In this document: positions 1-10,199 of the stretch, piece after piece | Position numbering within the stretch: the stretch's first letter is position 1 | How the letters are laid out: each line of letters starts with the position of its first letter | NCBI GenBank assembly: GCA_002081555.1 | Contig: MZNV01002979.1 | Span: 1-20,936 of the forward strand | From: Protostelium mycophagum | Taxonomy: Eukaryota; Evosea; Variosea; Protosteliida; Protosteliaceae | Length of the DNA: 20,936 nt | Reading direction: 5' to 3' | The notes under the pieces: generated by a model | Databases searched by the model: none | Seen by the model: the letters and a program-made list of their open reading frames with translations, nothing else | What the model was told of the DNA's origin: nothing | Made by a program: the position numbers and the translations under genes

Positions 1-60
1 GGACTCGAACCCGGGCCTCCTGCACCCGAAGCAGGAATTTTACCTCTAAACTACAGAGCC
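1..60 (-). tRNA. tRNA-Pro (anticodon CGG), 3' end cut off by window edge
   Basis: The minus strand starting at 60 reads as a tRNA: 7-nt acceptor strand GGCTCTG, D-arm, anticodon stem CCTGC/GCAGG enclosing loop TTCGGGT, then a short variable region and the T-arm with loop TTCGAGT. The loop gives anticodon CGG, which reads the proline codon CCG. The 3' half of the T-stem and the acceptor 3' strand lie beyond base 1. No intron is visible in the part present. The pairing was checked by eye only. Confidence 0.9.
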
Positions 61-132
61 TTGTGAGGGTCCAGGGTGCTTCTACATTTTCATATCATAT
101 CTTTTGAATAGTCTAGATTTGTTCTGTGCTCA

Positions 133-138
133 TTTATT
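133..138 (-). terminator. Poly(A) signal AATAAA of the alpha-mannosidase gene
   Basis: On the minus strand AATAAA lies about 20 nt beyond the TGA stop (158-160) of the mannosidase, a normal place for a polyadenylation signal. Confidence 0.6.
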
Positions 139-157
139 GCGTCTCTGAACGTTTGAT

Positions 158-3100
158 TCAGTTGGTTTGGAAGATGAAGGTTCTGATTTCCATGGGCTGA
201 ATGACCAATGACATTCCGTTAATGGGAACTGGCTTCTGTCCTCCAGAAGTGGCAGTCTTCCATGCCAACTTGTTCACTTCGCCCACTTTGGTGGTTCCTG
301 ACAAGTTCATCTCAATGACACTCGCCACGTTGACTTTGGGACCAAGAAGGGTCTTGAGGTCGATCTACAATCATCAGATGGATGACGTCACTCATTATAC
401 GCACCTTCACGGGGGTGGAGAGGGTGGGGTGCTCACCAGCGGCAAAGATGTGTTGTAGTCTGACCAAGAGCCTTCCATCACCAACAGATTTGAGGGTCAT
501 GAGGTGCACATTGCCGGGAAGCTCGAAGGCACCAGATGTGAAATTGTTAGGAGAGGAGGACACCTTCTTCGTCAGCATTTCCAGGAAATTTCACTGAAAT
601 TTCACCTTGAGAACAGTGGGGGGAAATTGTTGCATTATGGAGAGTCTTCTCTGCAGTTCAGTTCCTTCCTTTCTGTCGGTGAGGGTGTACCACAGCTTGG
701 GCTTGATGGACGTCACGTCGTTGAGAGCCTGTCCTTTTCAGATTTTCCCGCCAAATTTCAAATTCAAATGTCACCTCGCTGACACCACGGCCGTCATCAG
801 ATGAGCATCTTCTGTGTAACATGACTTCGACATGTCCATCGGAAAGGGAAGAAGCTCCGTGAGTAGAGTCAGAGAGGACGTTCAGTTGCAGATCGTTGCT
901 CTCATCTCTGATGATCGCGCTGAAAAATTTAATTCTCCACTTGTTGGAGAATAATAATTTTGGAATTTTCAAGGAGTTTCATTTTGATGAAACTTCAAGT
1001 TGAAGATTTGCATCCTAAAATAGAATGTTGAAAGTTGAAAGGTTGCTTCAAGAAATGGTGGAAAATCTTACCGCTGCACCATAGGGTAATAGTTTCCTGC
1101 GACAATCTCCTGGGTGGTTCCATTGTAAGTTCTCTGAAGAATCTACGAAATTTCGGTGAAATTTCGAGCGTAAATACTCTCACCTCGAGTCCGTTGTCGT
1201 CTGTGTAGAAAATTCCTTGAGATTTTAAAGAAGTTTCCATTCTGGCGATCAGTTCTCTTCCTCCGATATCGAGAGGTCCGACTTCATTCACGACCTAAAC
1301 AATGTCGACATTTTTTGTACATGACGTCCACCAGATTTGTCGACAGAAAAAAAAACTCGACCTCGATGATGCGGCCCATGTCATTGTCTAATTGGTATTG
1401 GATGATGGTCTGTCCGTAATGTTCCTTGGAGAATTGCTGGATCTCCTTGACGTAGGGTCCATCTACAACCTACCAAAACCATCAGAAGTTTCCGAGGAAT
1501 TTTCTGGAAGAAATTTCACCTTGTTTTGGACCTTCTGGGCGACTTCTTCCACTATGGGCTCTCTGGGAAGAATTACGTAATTGATGTTGACGTTGGAGTT
1601 TCCGGAGCTAATTCTTCTCACCACGGCAGTGAAGGAGGTGGATGACTTGGCGATGACGTTGAGGTTTACAGTCTCAGAATGTGCAGATGTCATCAGGATG
1701 ATGGAGTCGATTGGAAGCTCCTCGTGGTTGACCTGGATGATTCCAGAAGTTCCGGCAGCTACACCATCATTATTTTTCTGTTTAAAATTTCGCGTTTTAG
1801 TTTCAGAATTTTTGTGTGGAATTTTCGATGAAATTTCTACGCACCTGGGATAGCAGCGGAGAAAGCTGCGGCGGATACGTAAGCGTTACGCTTGTTGTTT
1901 GTGGTTCCGGACTGAACGGCAAAGTAATCAATGTGGAAATTTCCGTTATAAGCGGATCCGTCAATGTTCTTCACTTGTACAGTGAATTTGTCGCTGTCGA
2001 CAGAGACGACAGAGGCGGTGAGGACCACCTGACATCTGTCAGAAATGACGTGTGGAATGTTAAGATCTTACGGGGCTGTCAGATCTGGCAGTCACGACTA
2101 CAACGGGCGCGGAGGCAAAGTTTCCGCGGCGTTCTGCGGCACCAGAAAACTGGACAGTGGTGGTAGTGGATGTACCGAGGGCATAAACAACGTTACTCAA
2201 TGTGTCCTTCAGAGGGAAGGAAGAAGGCCAGTTGACATACGTAATAGCGGGGGTTTGTCCCCAACCGGCTGTGGAATCGAGTCTGCGAACCGCAAAGTTG
2301 ACACCTGCGAAATTTCAGTGAAATTTCATCGGAAATTCCGGACCTTGGGATGTGAGTCCGAAGGGGGAGGCGGCCATGGAATCTTGGTAACTGGTGAATG
2401 TGTCGACTGTCGACAAGATGAAGGGCTTGGTGGATGGCTTGTAGAACTGTACACTGGTGGTGGCGAGGTTGACGTCGGATGTGGCGACTCTCACAATGGA
2501 GTCAGTTGCTGGACGGAAGATATAAGCTCCAGATGCCTGGGAACTTACTCAGATTTATGTCAAATTTATCGTATAAAATATTTTTATTTCACAGCTTTGC
2601 CGTGAAAAATACCAGAAAAATGACTCGGCATTCATTTTCATATGCACGTGACCTGATGACGTGTGATGACAAATGAATCACCTGTCCGGAAGTGCTGTTT
2701 GTAGATCGGTACTCGTAGAGAGACAATCTGGCGTCGACTTTGACGGATTTGCTTCCCTTTTTGGTGATGCTGGACAATTTACCGGTGCTCTGGTCGAAAT
2801 CCAAGTTCAAGAATGGGTTGTCGACTCTGTCCTCCTGGCTGAAATTTCTCAGAATCATCTCGGTCGTTGTAGACGAGTAGTACTTACGCCTTGGGGGCGG
2901 CAGAAGACCAGCGAACGGTGTAAGTCTTGCTGGAGAGGGGTGCCAGCTCGACCAAAAAGTACAATCTAAATTTAGACTTGTCCTTGGAGTAAGAAGGGGT
3001 GGGGTTGACCTGCAATTTCAGTCTATGAAATTTCGCCGGAATTTCACCTGTGAAGGGACGGTGTTTCCGTCGACAGTCACGGTGGCTGCGGAGGAGTCTG

Positions 3101-5296
3101 ATGGAACAACAACGAACTGCTTTCTGGACCAGCCCAATTGATTGTGCACCACAAAGTTGGACACGGATGCGTCGACACTGTCGACCGCGAGACGTCCAGA
3201 TTCGGTCAACTACAACGAGTCAGGGTTATATGTTGATGACGTCATCAAGACAGACCTCAAGGAGGGCCTCATCGTTAGCGGCATTTCCTTCAATTAAAAG
3301 ACGGTTGTAGTCCTTAGAGCAGGTGTCTGTCTCAGTTCCACTCACTACAACCAGTCAATAAAATTCCAGAAATTCAAATTTTTTGTCAGTGATTAATAGT
3401 GTTGAACCCTCACCGGCATCGTGATGGGTGCTGATGGCTGTGGCCAATCTGAGGGGGTCCATCTACAACGGTCAGGAATTTCCGAGAATAAGTTAGAACT
3501 CACGTCGATCTCGGCAGTCTTGTTCTTGGCAAAGGCAAGAAGTGCTTCAGAGGAGGCCAGACGAGCATCAGACTGTCTCAAATAATGTTTCTTCCACTGT
3601 CTCGATCTACAACGCGTCAACCCTGAAATCTCGCGGAAAACTCACGTGAAATAACCGCTCCAGAAGGAGTTGGGACCGTCGTTGTAGGGAAAAAAATCGC
3701 CCTCGAAAACGGGCCATTCAATGTTTAAAGCGTGCACTGCGTTGACGTAATCTGACACGTGGGCGTACCTCATGGTCATACCGTAGTGGTCGGAGTTGGC
3801 GTTGACGTATCTACAACGGGTTAAGAATTCAAAAAAATTGGCGGGAAAATCACTTGATGAGCTTGTCCATGTTCACAAAAGAGTTCACGGCTTGCCAGTG
3901 AGCGAAGTCGTTTCCGTAGGGGATGAGTAACTGGAAATTTCAGTGAAATTCCACATCGTTGTAGATGGAGTTGTAGATTCACCTTCTTGTGTCTGAACCA
4001 TGCGATTCTCTGAACGACCATTTTGGCAAAGTCATCAGCCAACTTGTTCACGTTGTAGTCGGGGTTCTTCTCATCGTCCACAACGTACTTTCCGTCCCAT
4101 CCTGATGACGTCATCACCAACCTGAAATTTCGCGGAAATCTCACCGCTGTTGTCGTTGAAGTTCATCTCTGCGGGAGACATGTAGAAGGAGTCGAGCACG
4201 TGTGCGAAAATCTCTGAGGTCTGTCCGAGTGTCTTGGAGCCTCTCCAAACAAACTCTAAACCTTTGTTGGCCTTCATTTGGTCTGTGCAGTTGTAAGAGA
4301 TAAATAAAATATTACTGTTGTTGTCACCTTTGATCCAGTAGGGAATGCGGTTGAGTCCCCATCCGGAAAATCCTGGAGAAAATCAGAAGTCTGACGGTCT
4401 ACAACGTTGTAGATGGCTCACCGATTTGGGACCAGAGGGAGGCGGTTGCGGCGGAGTGCCCGAAAGGGTCGACGTGCCACTGATCATTTCAGTCATGTAT
4501 TCAGTGTGTTTATCGACTAGGCTTACCGCAGACTTGGCAGTGACGCCGAGTGTCTTCTTGAGCCATAAAGCACCCTCTGTCATCTGGTTGACCTATATTC
4601 CTTTAATCATCATCTTTATCTTCTCTTCGCACTGACCTCTTCGTAGTAGGTAGTTCCAGACTCATCGTTCATGGTGATACCTTCACGAGTCAGATTTTGG
4701 ATGTGATTTTGGATATAATCAGAAACGTGTATACACCTCCGAGATTGAACTCGAGCTGGCCGCGTGCTATGATGGTCTTGATCTGAGATCTTCTGTACTC
4801 GCTCGCTTCATTCCAGTACATCTTGAAGAATCCAACTTCAACCTTCAATCATTCAATGGTTTGTAAATCATTATGATATAGGTGGTGGATGGTGCTGACC
4901 TGTGTGTATTTGCGATCTGTAGAGAGTTAAGGTCTACCAAGTGATTATAACATGTTCTCACCTGTGTTATCGTACAAAGAGGTCACCATGGTATCAATAA
5001 TGTAACTGAAAGAGTCAATAATAACTTTCACAAATGAACCCCACCGAACAAGCTGTCTGTAATACTTATCAACAGAATAGATCCAGCCCATATCGTCATG
5101 AGAGTGAGTCACGATAAACACTTCTATCCTATTAGGTTTAGAAGATAGTTGTATCGACGTGATCTCACTTCTCAGCTTTGGGATCGAAAGAGACGGTCGT
5201 ATGATTTTGGTGTCCGTAGTCGTGATGTTCAACGTAGTAGGCCGCCGAAGCAAGCCCCAAAAGGAGAGCCACGAGTGCGACTGCGTATCTTGCCAT
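158..5296 (-). CDS. Secreted/lysosomal GH38 alpha-mannosidase, 29 exons, with lectin-like insertion
   Basis: Hydrolyses alpha-mannose residues of N-glycans in lysosome-like compartments or outside the cell (family knowledge). Splicing 28 introns gives 1194 residues; human MAN2B1 has about 1011. Start is ATG at 5296, followed by a hydrophobic signal peptide (about residues 1-18). GH38 landmarks occur in order: HSHDDMGW (zinc ligands about H53 and D55), WHVDPFGHS (nucleophile about D180), DDFFPYxDGP-like EGDFFPYNDGP, HHDAVSGT (about 424-431), SGAYIFRP (606-613), GIFYTDDNG, VAGNYYP, and LHRRCSSDDGRGVSE. Exon right ends, descending: 5296, 5128, 4916, 4842, 4680, 4592, 4479, 4372, 4282, 4101, 3930, 3810, 3606, 3462, 3344, 3209, 3009, 2838, 2536, 2304, 2028, 1758, 1469, 1294, 1142, 919, 728, 563, 364. 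The oddity is about 260 extra residues (614-872). An in-frame stretch in exon 2 (near 5005-5052) might be a GC-AG intron. Confident in the family, less so at a few splice sites. Confidence 0.93.
585..603. repeat. Intron hairpin GAAATTTC-ACT-GAAATTTC (mannosidase, last-but-one intron)
   Basis: Two perfect copies of the self-complementary octamer GAAATTTC are separated by three bases, forming an 8-bp stem with a 3-nt loop. It lies directly after the GT of the 42-nt intron at 564-605, so it fills nearly half the intron. The same arrangement occurs at 1147-1165, 2309-2327 and 16312-16330. Confidence 0.9.
1147..1165. repeat. Intron hairpin GAAATTTC-GGT-GAAATTTC (mannosidase)
   Basis: Perfect paired octamer inside the 41-nt intron at 1143-1183, here a few bases from the 3' splice site rather than beside the 5' one. 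Loop GGT on the plus strand. Confidence 0.9.
1562..2509 (-). other. Insertion of three H-type-lectin-like modules within the alpha-mannosidase
   Basis: Between SGAYIFRP and REPIVEEV the protein carries about 260 residues, where animal lysosomal mannosidases have a short connector. I read three beta-rich repeats with the pattern: hydrophobic strand, F/L-x-x-x-P-hydrophobic strand, gap, (K/S)-F-(T/A)-V-x-V strand, then I-x-Y strand. Module A (about 630-697) has TKPFIL, NFAVRRL and AITYVN. Module B (about 713-785) has SAPVVVVTA, KFTVQVKN and HIDYFAV. Module C (about 810-872) has PIDSIILMT, SFTAVVRR and INYVIL. The pattern resembles the H-type lectin fold of the discoidin I C-terminal domain. Catalytic residues lie upstream and are intact. 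The assignment is by eye. Confidence 0.55.
2309..2327. repeat. Intron hairpin GAAATTTC-AGT-GAAATTTC (mannosidase)
   Basis: Perfect paired octamer in the 39-nt intron at 2305-2343, ending 4 nt before the CAG acceptor. Two further degenerate half-sites (TGAAATTTC-like, GGAATTTCC-like) make this intron almost entirely palindromic. Confidence 0.9.
2588..2606. repeat. GCTTTGCC hairpin in a long mannosidase intron
   Basis: TTCAC-AGCTTTGCC-GTGAA forms a short stem-loop in the 145-nt intron at 2537-2681, one of the two longest of this gene. It is a diverged relative of the TGCGGCTTTGCCGCA hairpins at 16500 and 16656. Confidence 0.6.
4398..4413. repeat. Perfect 16-bp palindrome of the 3' splice-site octamer (TCTACAAC/GTTGTAGA)
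   Basis: Inside the 49-nt mannosidase intron at 4373-4421 the GTTGTAG acceptor motif is present head to head with its own reverse complement. It is not the acceptor used here: the frame requires the CTCCAG site at 4373. Confidence 0.85.
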
Positions 5297-5913
5297 TTTG
5301 GAAGTGGTTATCACTCTTTTGAGAGGTGTGTCTTAAAACTGCGAGTGGAAATCCTCTCTTTTTTAACATTCTCGTTGACATCTCCGATCTGACGTCACAC
5401 CGTTTGGAATCTTCTTTGGCGGGATGGAGAATTGCATCAGAAGAACAAAAAATCTGGCTGGCAAAAAAGAGACAGACGGGCGAAAGTTCAGAAGAAGATG
5501 GGGTTGAAACAACTCAGGGTGTGGTTTTTAACAGGTCCGTTTTTCTTCAAAATTTGCATGACATCCCCCAAAGTTATGTCAATCATGAATCAATGTCATG
5601 TCATGATGTATGTACAACTCCATTGACTGCTTCTCAGATTTAAATAAAAAAGGTCCAATCCAAAGTTCACCTGGGAAATTGCAACAACTGGCTGCTGGTG
5701 TTTTGACAATAAAATGACCTTCCAAAACAGCAGTTTCAGCGAAAAAGGTGTTGTTCCGGGGTGATTTCGGAAGACTCGATGAGAGGTGTAGAATGAGACC
5801 AGGACCAAAAGACTACATACAAGTGACTGAGTATTTCTGGAATAAACATATTGCGGACTAGCGGATAGTTCTGATGTATTCTATAACGATCCCTCTTTAT
5901 AATGTCTTCAACT
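5297..5913. other. Intergenic region upstream of the alpha-mannosidase
   Basis: Promoter and 5' UTR of the mannosidase plus the 3' flank of the next minus-strand gene. Open frames here (up to about 105 codons) show no domain or splice structure and look like chance. No clear TATA box or repeat was recognised. Confidence 0.5.
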
Positions 5914-7254
5914 CTACTCCTGATGAGTATGTGGTCCTATGACAATATGTCCGTCTTTAGCGATAGAGAACACACTCCAGATGCTGTCAACCTGATCATG
6001 AGAGGGTATAAACTTCACCTAGACAGGTATCATTACAACAGACTGGCATGACATCTGACATCACTTACGCTTTTTAAGTCGGTGCTGACTTGCACGACTG
6101 CTCCAGAATTCTGCCAGTCTACAAAGCCAAAGGACCATCCAATGTAGTAGTCAACTTGGTGTCCTGCTTGGTTGTCGATAATCACGGAGACGGGACCTCT
6201 TTGAGTTGGTCCTGGATAGAAAGTGCTGTTTCCTACGTAACAATGCCTGATTTTGTCAGTTGACATCTTACCAATGGAATATGCTATGATGCACCCGCTC
6301 ACTTGTGTCTAATGTTGACATCACATTTGTTATCAATAAGGGCATGAGAGTCTAAATCTACAACCAGTCAATTGGTATCTCGTTGAATGAATGCTTGCCT
6401 GCTGATTTCAAGAACCATTTCAAAGTGATCTCAAATCTTCTCAGTGCTGGAGATGTAGTCACTGGTGCTGATGTAGACGATGTTGTTGAAGTTGTTGACG
6501 AAGAGGTGACGGGTATTCCAAGCACTTTTAATGTGGCAAAACCGAAGCTTGAGGACGATCCCACAGTGATGTTGTAGACACCGGATGGGATGTTGACTGG
6601 CACATTACAAGTGAAGGAGTTGGATGAAATATACGCACCGGAGGCTCGAATGTGATTAGCATCGCTGATAAGATAGCAATCTTGAGCAGATGGACAGAAT
6701 TCATCACCAGATACACAAATGCTGTCCCCAACAGAAGCTAATCAATCTTCAGTGAACTTCGTTCATACATAACAGAATGCTCACCGACAGCGGGAGATGA
6801 TGACAAAGTATAAGGGCCACAGACGCTATATACCCATGTCCTTTGTCACTCAGCATGGGTTTTGAACAAATAAAACACTCACTTGAACTTTGTAACACTT
6901 GTCACAACAAATCGGGATTCAAAATCTCCGGGCACGGTCTGAATGATGTACCATCAGGTTGTCGCATCTTATATATTGGGTTTCCATTTGGGGTTTGTTC
7001 CTCAATCATAGTCCAGAGATAGTTGCCTCTGCACGTGTCACTGAGCTGTACGATGATGATTGAGCAATTCACCTTGCAGGTAGGACCCCAGTCAATTGTG
7101 GTGCTCTGCTGGCATCGTTTATCGAAAGCTGAAAGAGTCTTCCTGATGGAGGTGAACGAGGGATCGGATTGAGGTTTCCGCAGTTTGCGCAAAGCGAGTC
7201 ATGTTGGGCCAGGGACAAGCCAAAGATGGCCAAGGACAGAAGGAGGTGCCTCAT
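5914..7254 (-). CDS. Orphan secreted protein with Cys-rich, IPT/TIG-like region and Thr/Ser linker
   Basis: Function not recognised. ATG at 7254 opens a clear signal peptide (MRHLLLSLAIFGLSLAQ). Spliced exons (7254-7087, 6938-6883, 6825-6785, 6737-6399, 6357-6303, 6246-6069, 6018-5914) give 313 residues. A Cys-containing N-terminal part leads into a compact beta-rich stretch (IRASGAYISSNSFTCNVP, IPSGVYNITV) resembling extracellular IPT/TIG-like folds. Then come a Thr/Ser linker, a short Cys-containing segment, and a C-terminal domain (VSVIIDNQAGHQVDYYIGWSFGF, DSIWSVFSIAKDGH). The exon 1/exon 2 junction is the weak point. Another frame of 7000-7190 also reads protein-like (GPTCKVNC and nearby cysteines), so the true splice there may differ. 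One intron (6358-6398) has a GC donor. The 5' UTR may hold an intron ending TTTGTTTCAG just before the ATG. Confidence 0.65.
6358..6398 (-). other. Probable GC-AG intron (41 nt)
   Basis: Frame continuity between the Thr/Ser linker exon and the next exon needs a phase-1 join, and no GT gives it. GCAAGC at the right end with acceptor GGTTGTAG at the left end fits exactly and has the 3' motif common to this window. Confidence 0.55.
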
Positions 7255-7461
7255 GTCCTGATCTGAAACAAAGAGGTGGAAAGGTGAAATAGTCTTTTGT
7301 GTTTTGATGTGAATACGCATCCCCGCGGAGATCACCGTAAGATACCGCATTTCATTCACGGTAGGAAATACCAGACATATCAACAAAAGTGTTGTAGACG
7401 CCATGTATTACGTAGGGCTTAATGATGATGATGAAAATCACAATGTAGTCCAATTATCTAT

Positions 7462-10052
7462 TCACCGCCTCTTGCCGCCTTTCCCCTTTCCGTGATTCAC
7501 TTTACGCTTTTTGATGCCTTGCATCAGGTCGTCGTTGTCATCATCATCGCCTTCAAGCTCGGCTGCCTCTGCTTGGATTGTCTTGGCCTCTCTCATTTGC
7601 TAGAGATTGATGAGTCATGAAATTATGTTAAAATTATATTTTTGGTATTTGTATTTTGTGAACATCTTCAAATGCGTAAAATGAGTGAGGCTCGTATTCT
7701 TTCAATCCACAAGGTATTTGCACGAAATTTCACTGGAATTTCGAGGAGAACTCACCACTGCGGCGTATCTCTGCGCTTCGGTGACTCTCTCCAAGAGTAC
7801 CATGACGTCACTCTCCTCCAGTGGGTACTGGTCCAATTGTTTGTTGATCAGCAGCTCAATTCTTTGGTACAGTTCGACGTCATACTGCGTAACCAAGGCG
7901 ATGGCCCTACCACTTCTATCACCTGGAGATTTCAATGAAATTTCGTGGCATCCCCAGAATTCTTCGAAAAAGTTGTGTGAAAGGGTGAAAACTCGATGAA
8001 AATCACCTCTGGCAGTTCTTCCGACTCTGTGTACATAGTCTTTGGCATTATTTGGGATATCATAATTGATCACCATGTCCACCTTTGGGATATCAAGTCC
8101 TCTCGATGCGACATCAGTCGCGATGATGATGTTCTGTTGCCCTAAACTGTTCAGAGAAAAAGACTTGAAATATTTGTTTTATTTGTAAAATCGACTACCA
8201 GACATTTCCCGCCTTTTCACACATTCAAATTTCAATTTCGCCGATTTCCCAACCAAAAAATCTCCAAAACCCCACCTGAAGTGAATCGACTCAGCGACGA
8301 ATATCTCTCCGACTGCTCCATCTGCCCGTGGAGCGCTAGCGCGGAGAATCCCAGATTCTTCAAGACGAGCGCCAGTCTCTGCACGTCTTTCCTTGTATCT
8401 GCAAAGATCATGACGGAGTTGCCGTTGTGCTCCGTCAAGAGGTAGGCGAGGTAACAGTCTTTGAATTTGGCGGGAATCAAGAGGTAGTGTTGGATGAGGC
8501 GGTCCACTGTCTCGTACCTGATATTTCGGTGAGTTTTCTTTGAAATTTCGAGTAAAAAAGTGCACTAAAGGTATACTGGTGTTTTCCTCGCCTGGCGAGG
8601 TAGACTCAATTCTCAGCAACTCCTCTCGCTGAGAATTGAAAACGACTATTGATGATGACGTATGACGTCCTTGACAACGAAATAAAAATTGAAGAATCTC
8701 ACTTGCTGGCCACTTGCACCTTGACTGGATCGTTAAGAGAAGCCCTCTCCAACTTTTGGACTTTGCTGGTCATCGTGGCAGAGAAAAGGTAAGTGTGTCT
8801 GTCTTTTGGAATCACATCCAGAATCTACAACGCTCAATAATGATCCGAGAAATTTCCTGGAAAATATTGCAACAAAAAGGCGCGAAAATTACCTTGTCCA
8901 TCTCATCTTCAAAGTCATCTTGCAGCAGCCGATCTGCTTCATCAAGAATCTGCTCATATCAGATCATCCATCATCAATGTCTACAACCACACTGATGACA
9001 GGTCCAACCCACTTTCGAGTCAAATCTTCATGGAAAATTAAGCGTCTACAACTCACCAGAAATTTCAAATTACGCAAGGCGAACCCTTTGGTGTTCTTTA
9101 GATGCCAGGCAATTCTTCCCGGTGTTCCCACGATGACGTGTGGCTTCCTCGCGAGGGCTATGGCTTGTTCCACAGGATTCACACCACCAACAATAACGGC
9201 GGCTTTGACACCTATTATTGAACCTAAAGCCTCGCAATGCTTGGCAATCTGTGTGGCAAGCTCTCTGTGGTGTTTAGAACAGAAACTATTTAGATTTTTC
9301 ACAAGATTTTTTTAGAATTTGTGCAGATTTTTCCCAAGATTTTATTTTGGAAAAACATCGAGTGTTTTTTTCAAAAATAATTTAGCTCAGACGAAAATTT
9401 ATTAGCGGCTGGCACACGCTCAGAAAATCTTAAAAACTCTAGCACTGTGTTTTTATCGGCAACGAGAATATAAAAAGTTCAGAGATGGGTGCATGAAACA
9501 AACGTTTAGAAAGAAAATGCACCTGGTTGGACTCATGATCACCGCGAAAAAAGGTTGTGGAGAGTCCAAGAGGTGATGTAACATTGGCAGCACGAATGCT
9601 GCGGTCTTTCCTGATCCGGTCTGTGCCAGCGCGATGAGATCTCGTCCCTCTAAGGCGATGGGTATGCTCTCTCTTTGTATACGTGTCGGTAATTTATAAC
9701 CCATCTTCAAGGCTGAATCGACCAGCTCCGGCTTGAGACCGAGGTCTTTGAATTCCACGGGTTTATCTTTACTTTCATCTTTCTCTTGTAATGCCTGTAT
9801 GCGAAGCGCCTCCTCGTCAATTGGGACTTGAGGAACGATGACATCGTCATCTTCTGATTTGGCTCGAAGTGTCGAGTTCTTCTTCTTGATGGTCTGATCT
9901 GATTTGATCTTCTTGGGATTTGGTGTTGTCTTAGATTTGACAGTGTCCTCTGAGACTTTGTTTGATACGGGAGTGGAGGGTTTCTGCCTCTTTTTTGGGT
10001 TGATTGAGCTCATGGCCTGCTTTCTCAATCTTTTCGGAAAAGTGATCATCAT
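7462..10052 (-). CDS. DDX47: DEAD-box ATP-dependent RNA helicase DDX47/RRP3
   Basis: RRP3/DDX47 helicases act in the nucleolus in early pre-rRNA processing for the 40S subunit (family knowledge). Eight exons (10052-9523, 9264-9057, 8949-8893, 8824-8703, 8517-8276, 8141-8007, 7922-7756, 7599-7462) join to 532 residues. Motifs in order: Q-motif region FKDLGL...PTRIQ, Walker A AQTGSGKT (143-150), [29 protein letters not shown] and HRVGRTAR. The stretches SAVIVGG-like [29 protein letters not shown] and [14 protein letters not shown] match DDX47 better than other DEAD proteins. The tail is Lys/Arg-rich and ends GKGGKRR, as in the family. The Lys-rich N-terminal extension of about 95 residues is longer than usual. 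An alternative start is ATG at 10013. Confidence 0.95.
8586..8639. repeat. Two stem-loops in DDX47 intron 4
   Basis: 8586-8600 is CCTCGCC-T-GGCGAGG (7-bp arms, 1-nt spacer). 8606-8617 pairs perfectly with 8628-8639 (12-bp arms, 10-nt loop). Both sit in the 185-nt intron 8518-8702, well above the usual intron size here. Confidence 0.85.
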
Positions 10053-10199
10053 CGTTTTCCTCTACAACGGTGTTATTATATCCAAATAAACTAATCGGCA
10101 AAATCATCTAAAGTGGGGTTGTAATGGTTTTCACAACAAAATTTTGCATGATCAACGAGATGATGTTCCATTGTATTCTGAGGAAATGAAAGCAACCAA
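10053..10199. promoter_or_regulatory. Short divergent promoter region (DDX47 / 77-residue protein)
   Basis: 147 bp between two outward-reading starts. A CGTTGTAG motif on the minus strand (about 10059-10066) lies a few bases before the DDX47 ATG and could be the 3' end of a 5'-UTR intron. No TATA box was recognised. Confidence 0.35.

Noticed and set aside
3200-4420. CTACAAC copies spaced through the region as a possible CRISPR or regulatory array
   Set aside because: Each coincides with the 3' end of a mannosidase intron. Spacing follows exons, so they are splice acceptors, not an array.
201-5200. Plus-strand open frames opposite the alpha-mannosidase, up to 186 codons (2045-2605)
   Set aside because: They are antisense shadows of the real exons, cross the introns without splice logic, and show no domain.
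7255-7404. Upstream ATG at 7404 extending the secreted protein
   Set aside because: It would bury the clear signal peptide at 7254, and the stretch contains a good intron acceptor (TTTGTTTCAG), so it is more likely 5' UTR.
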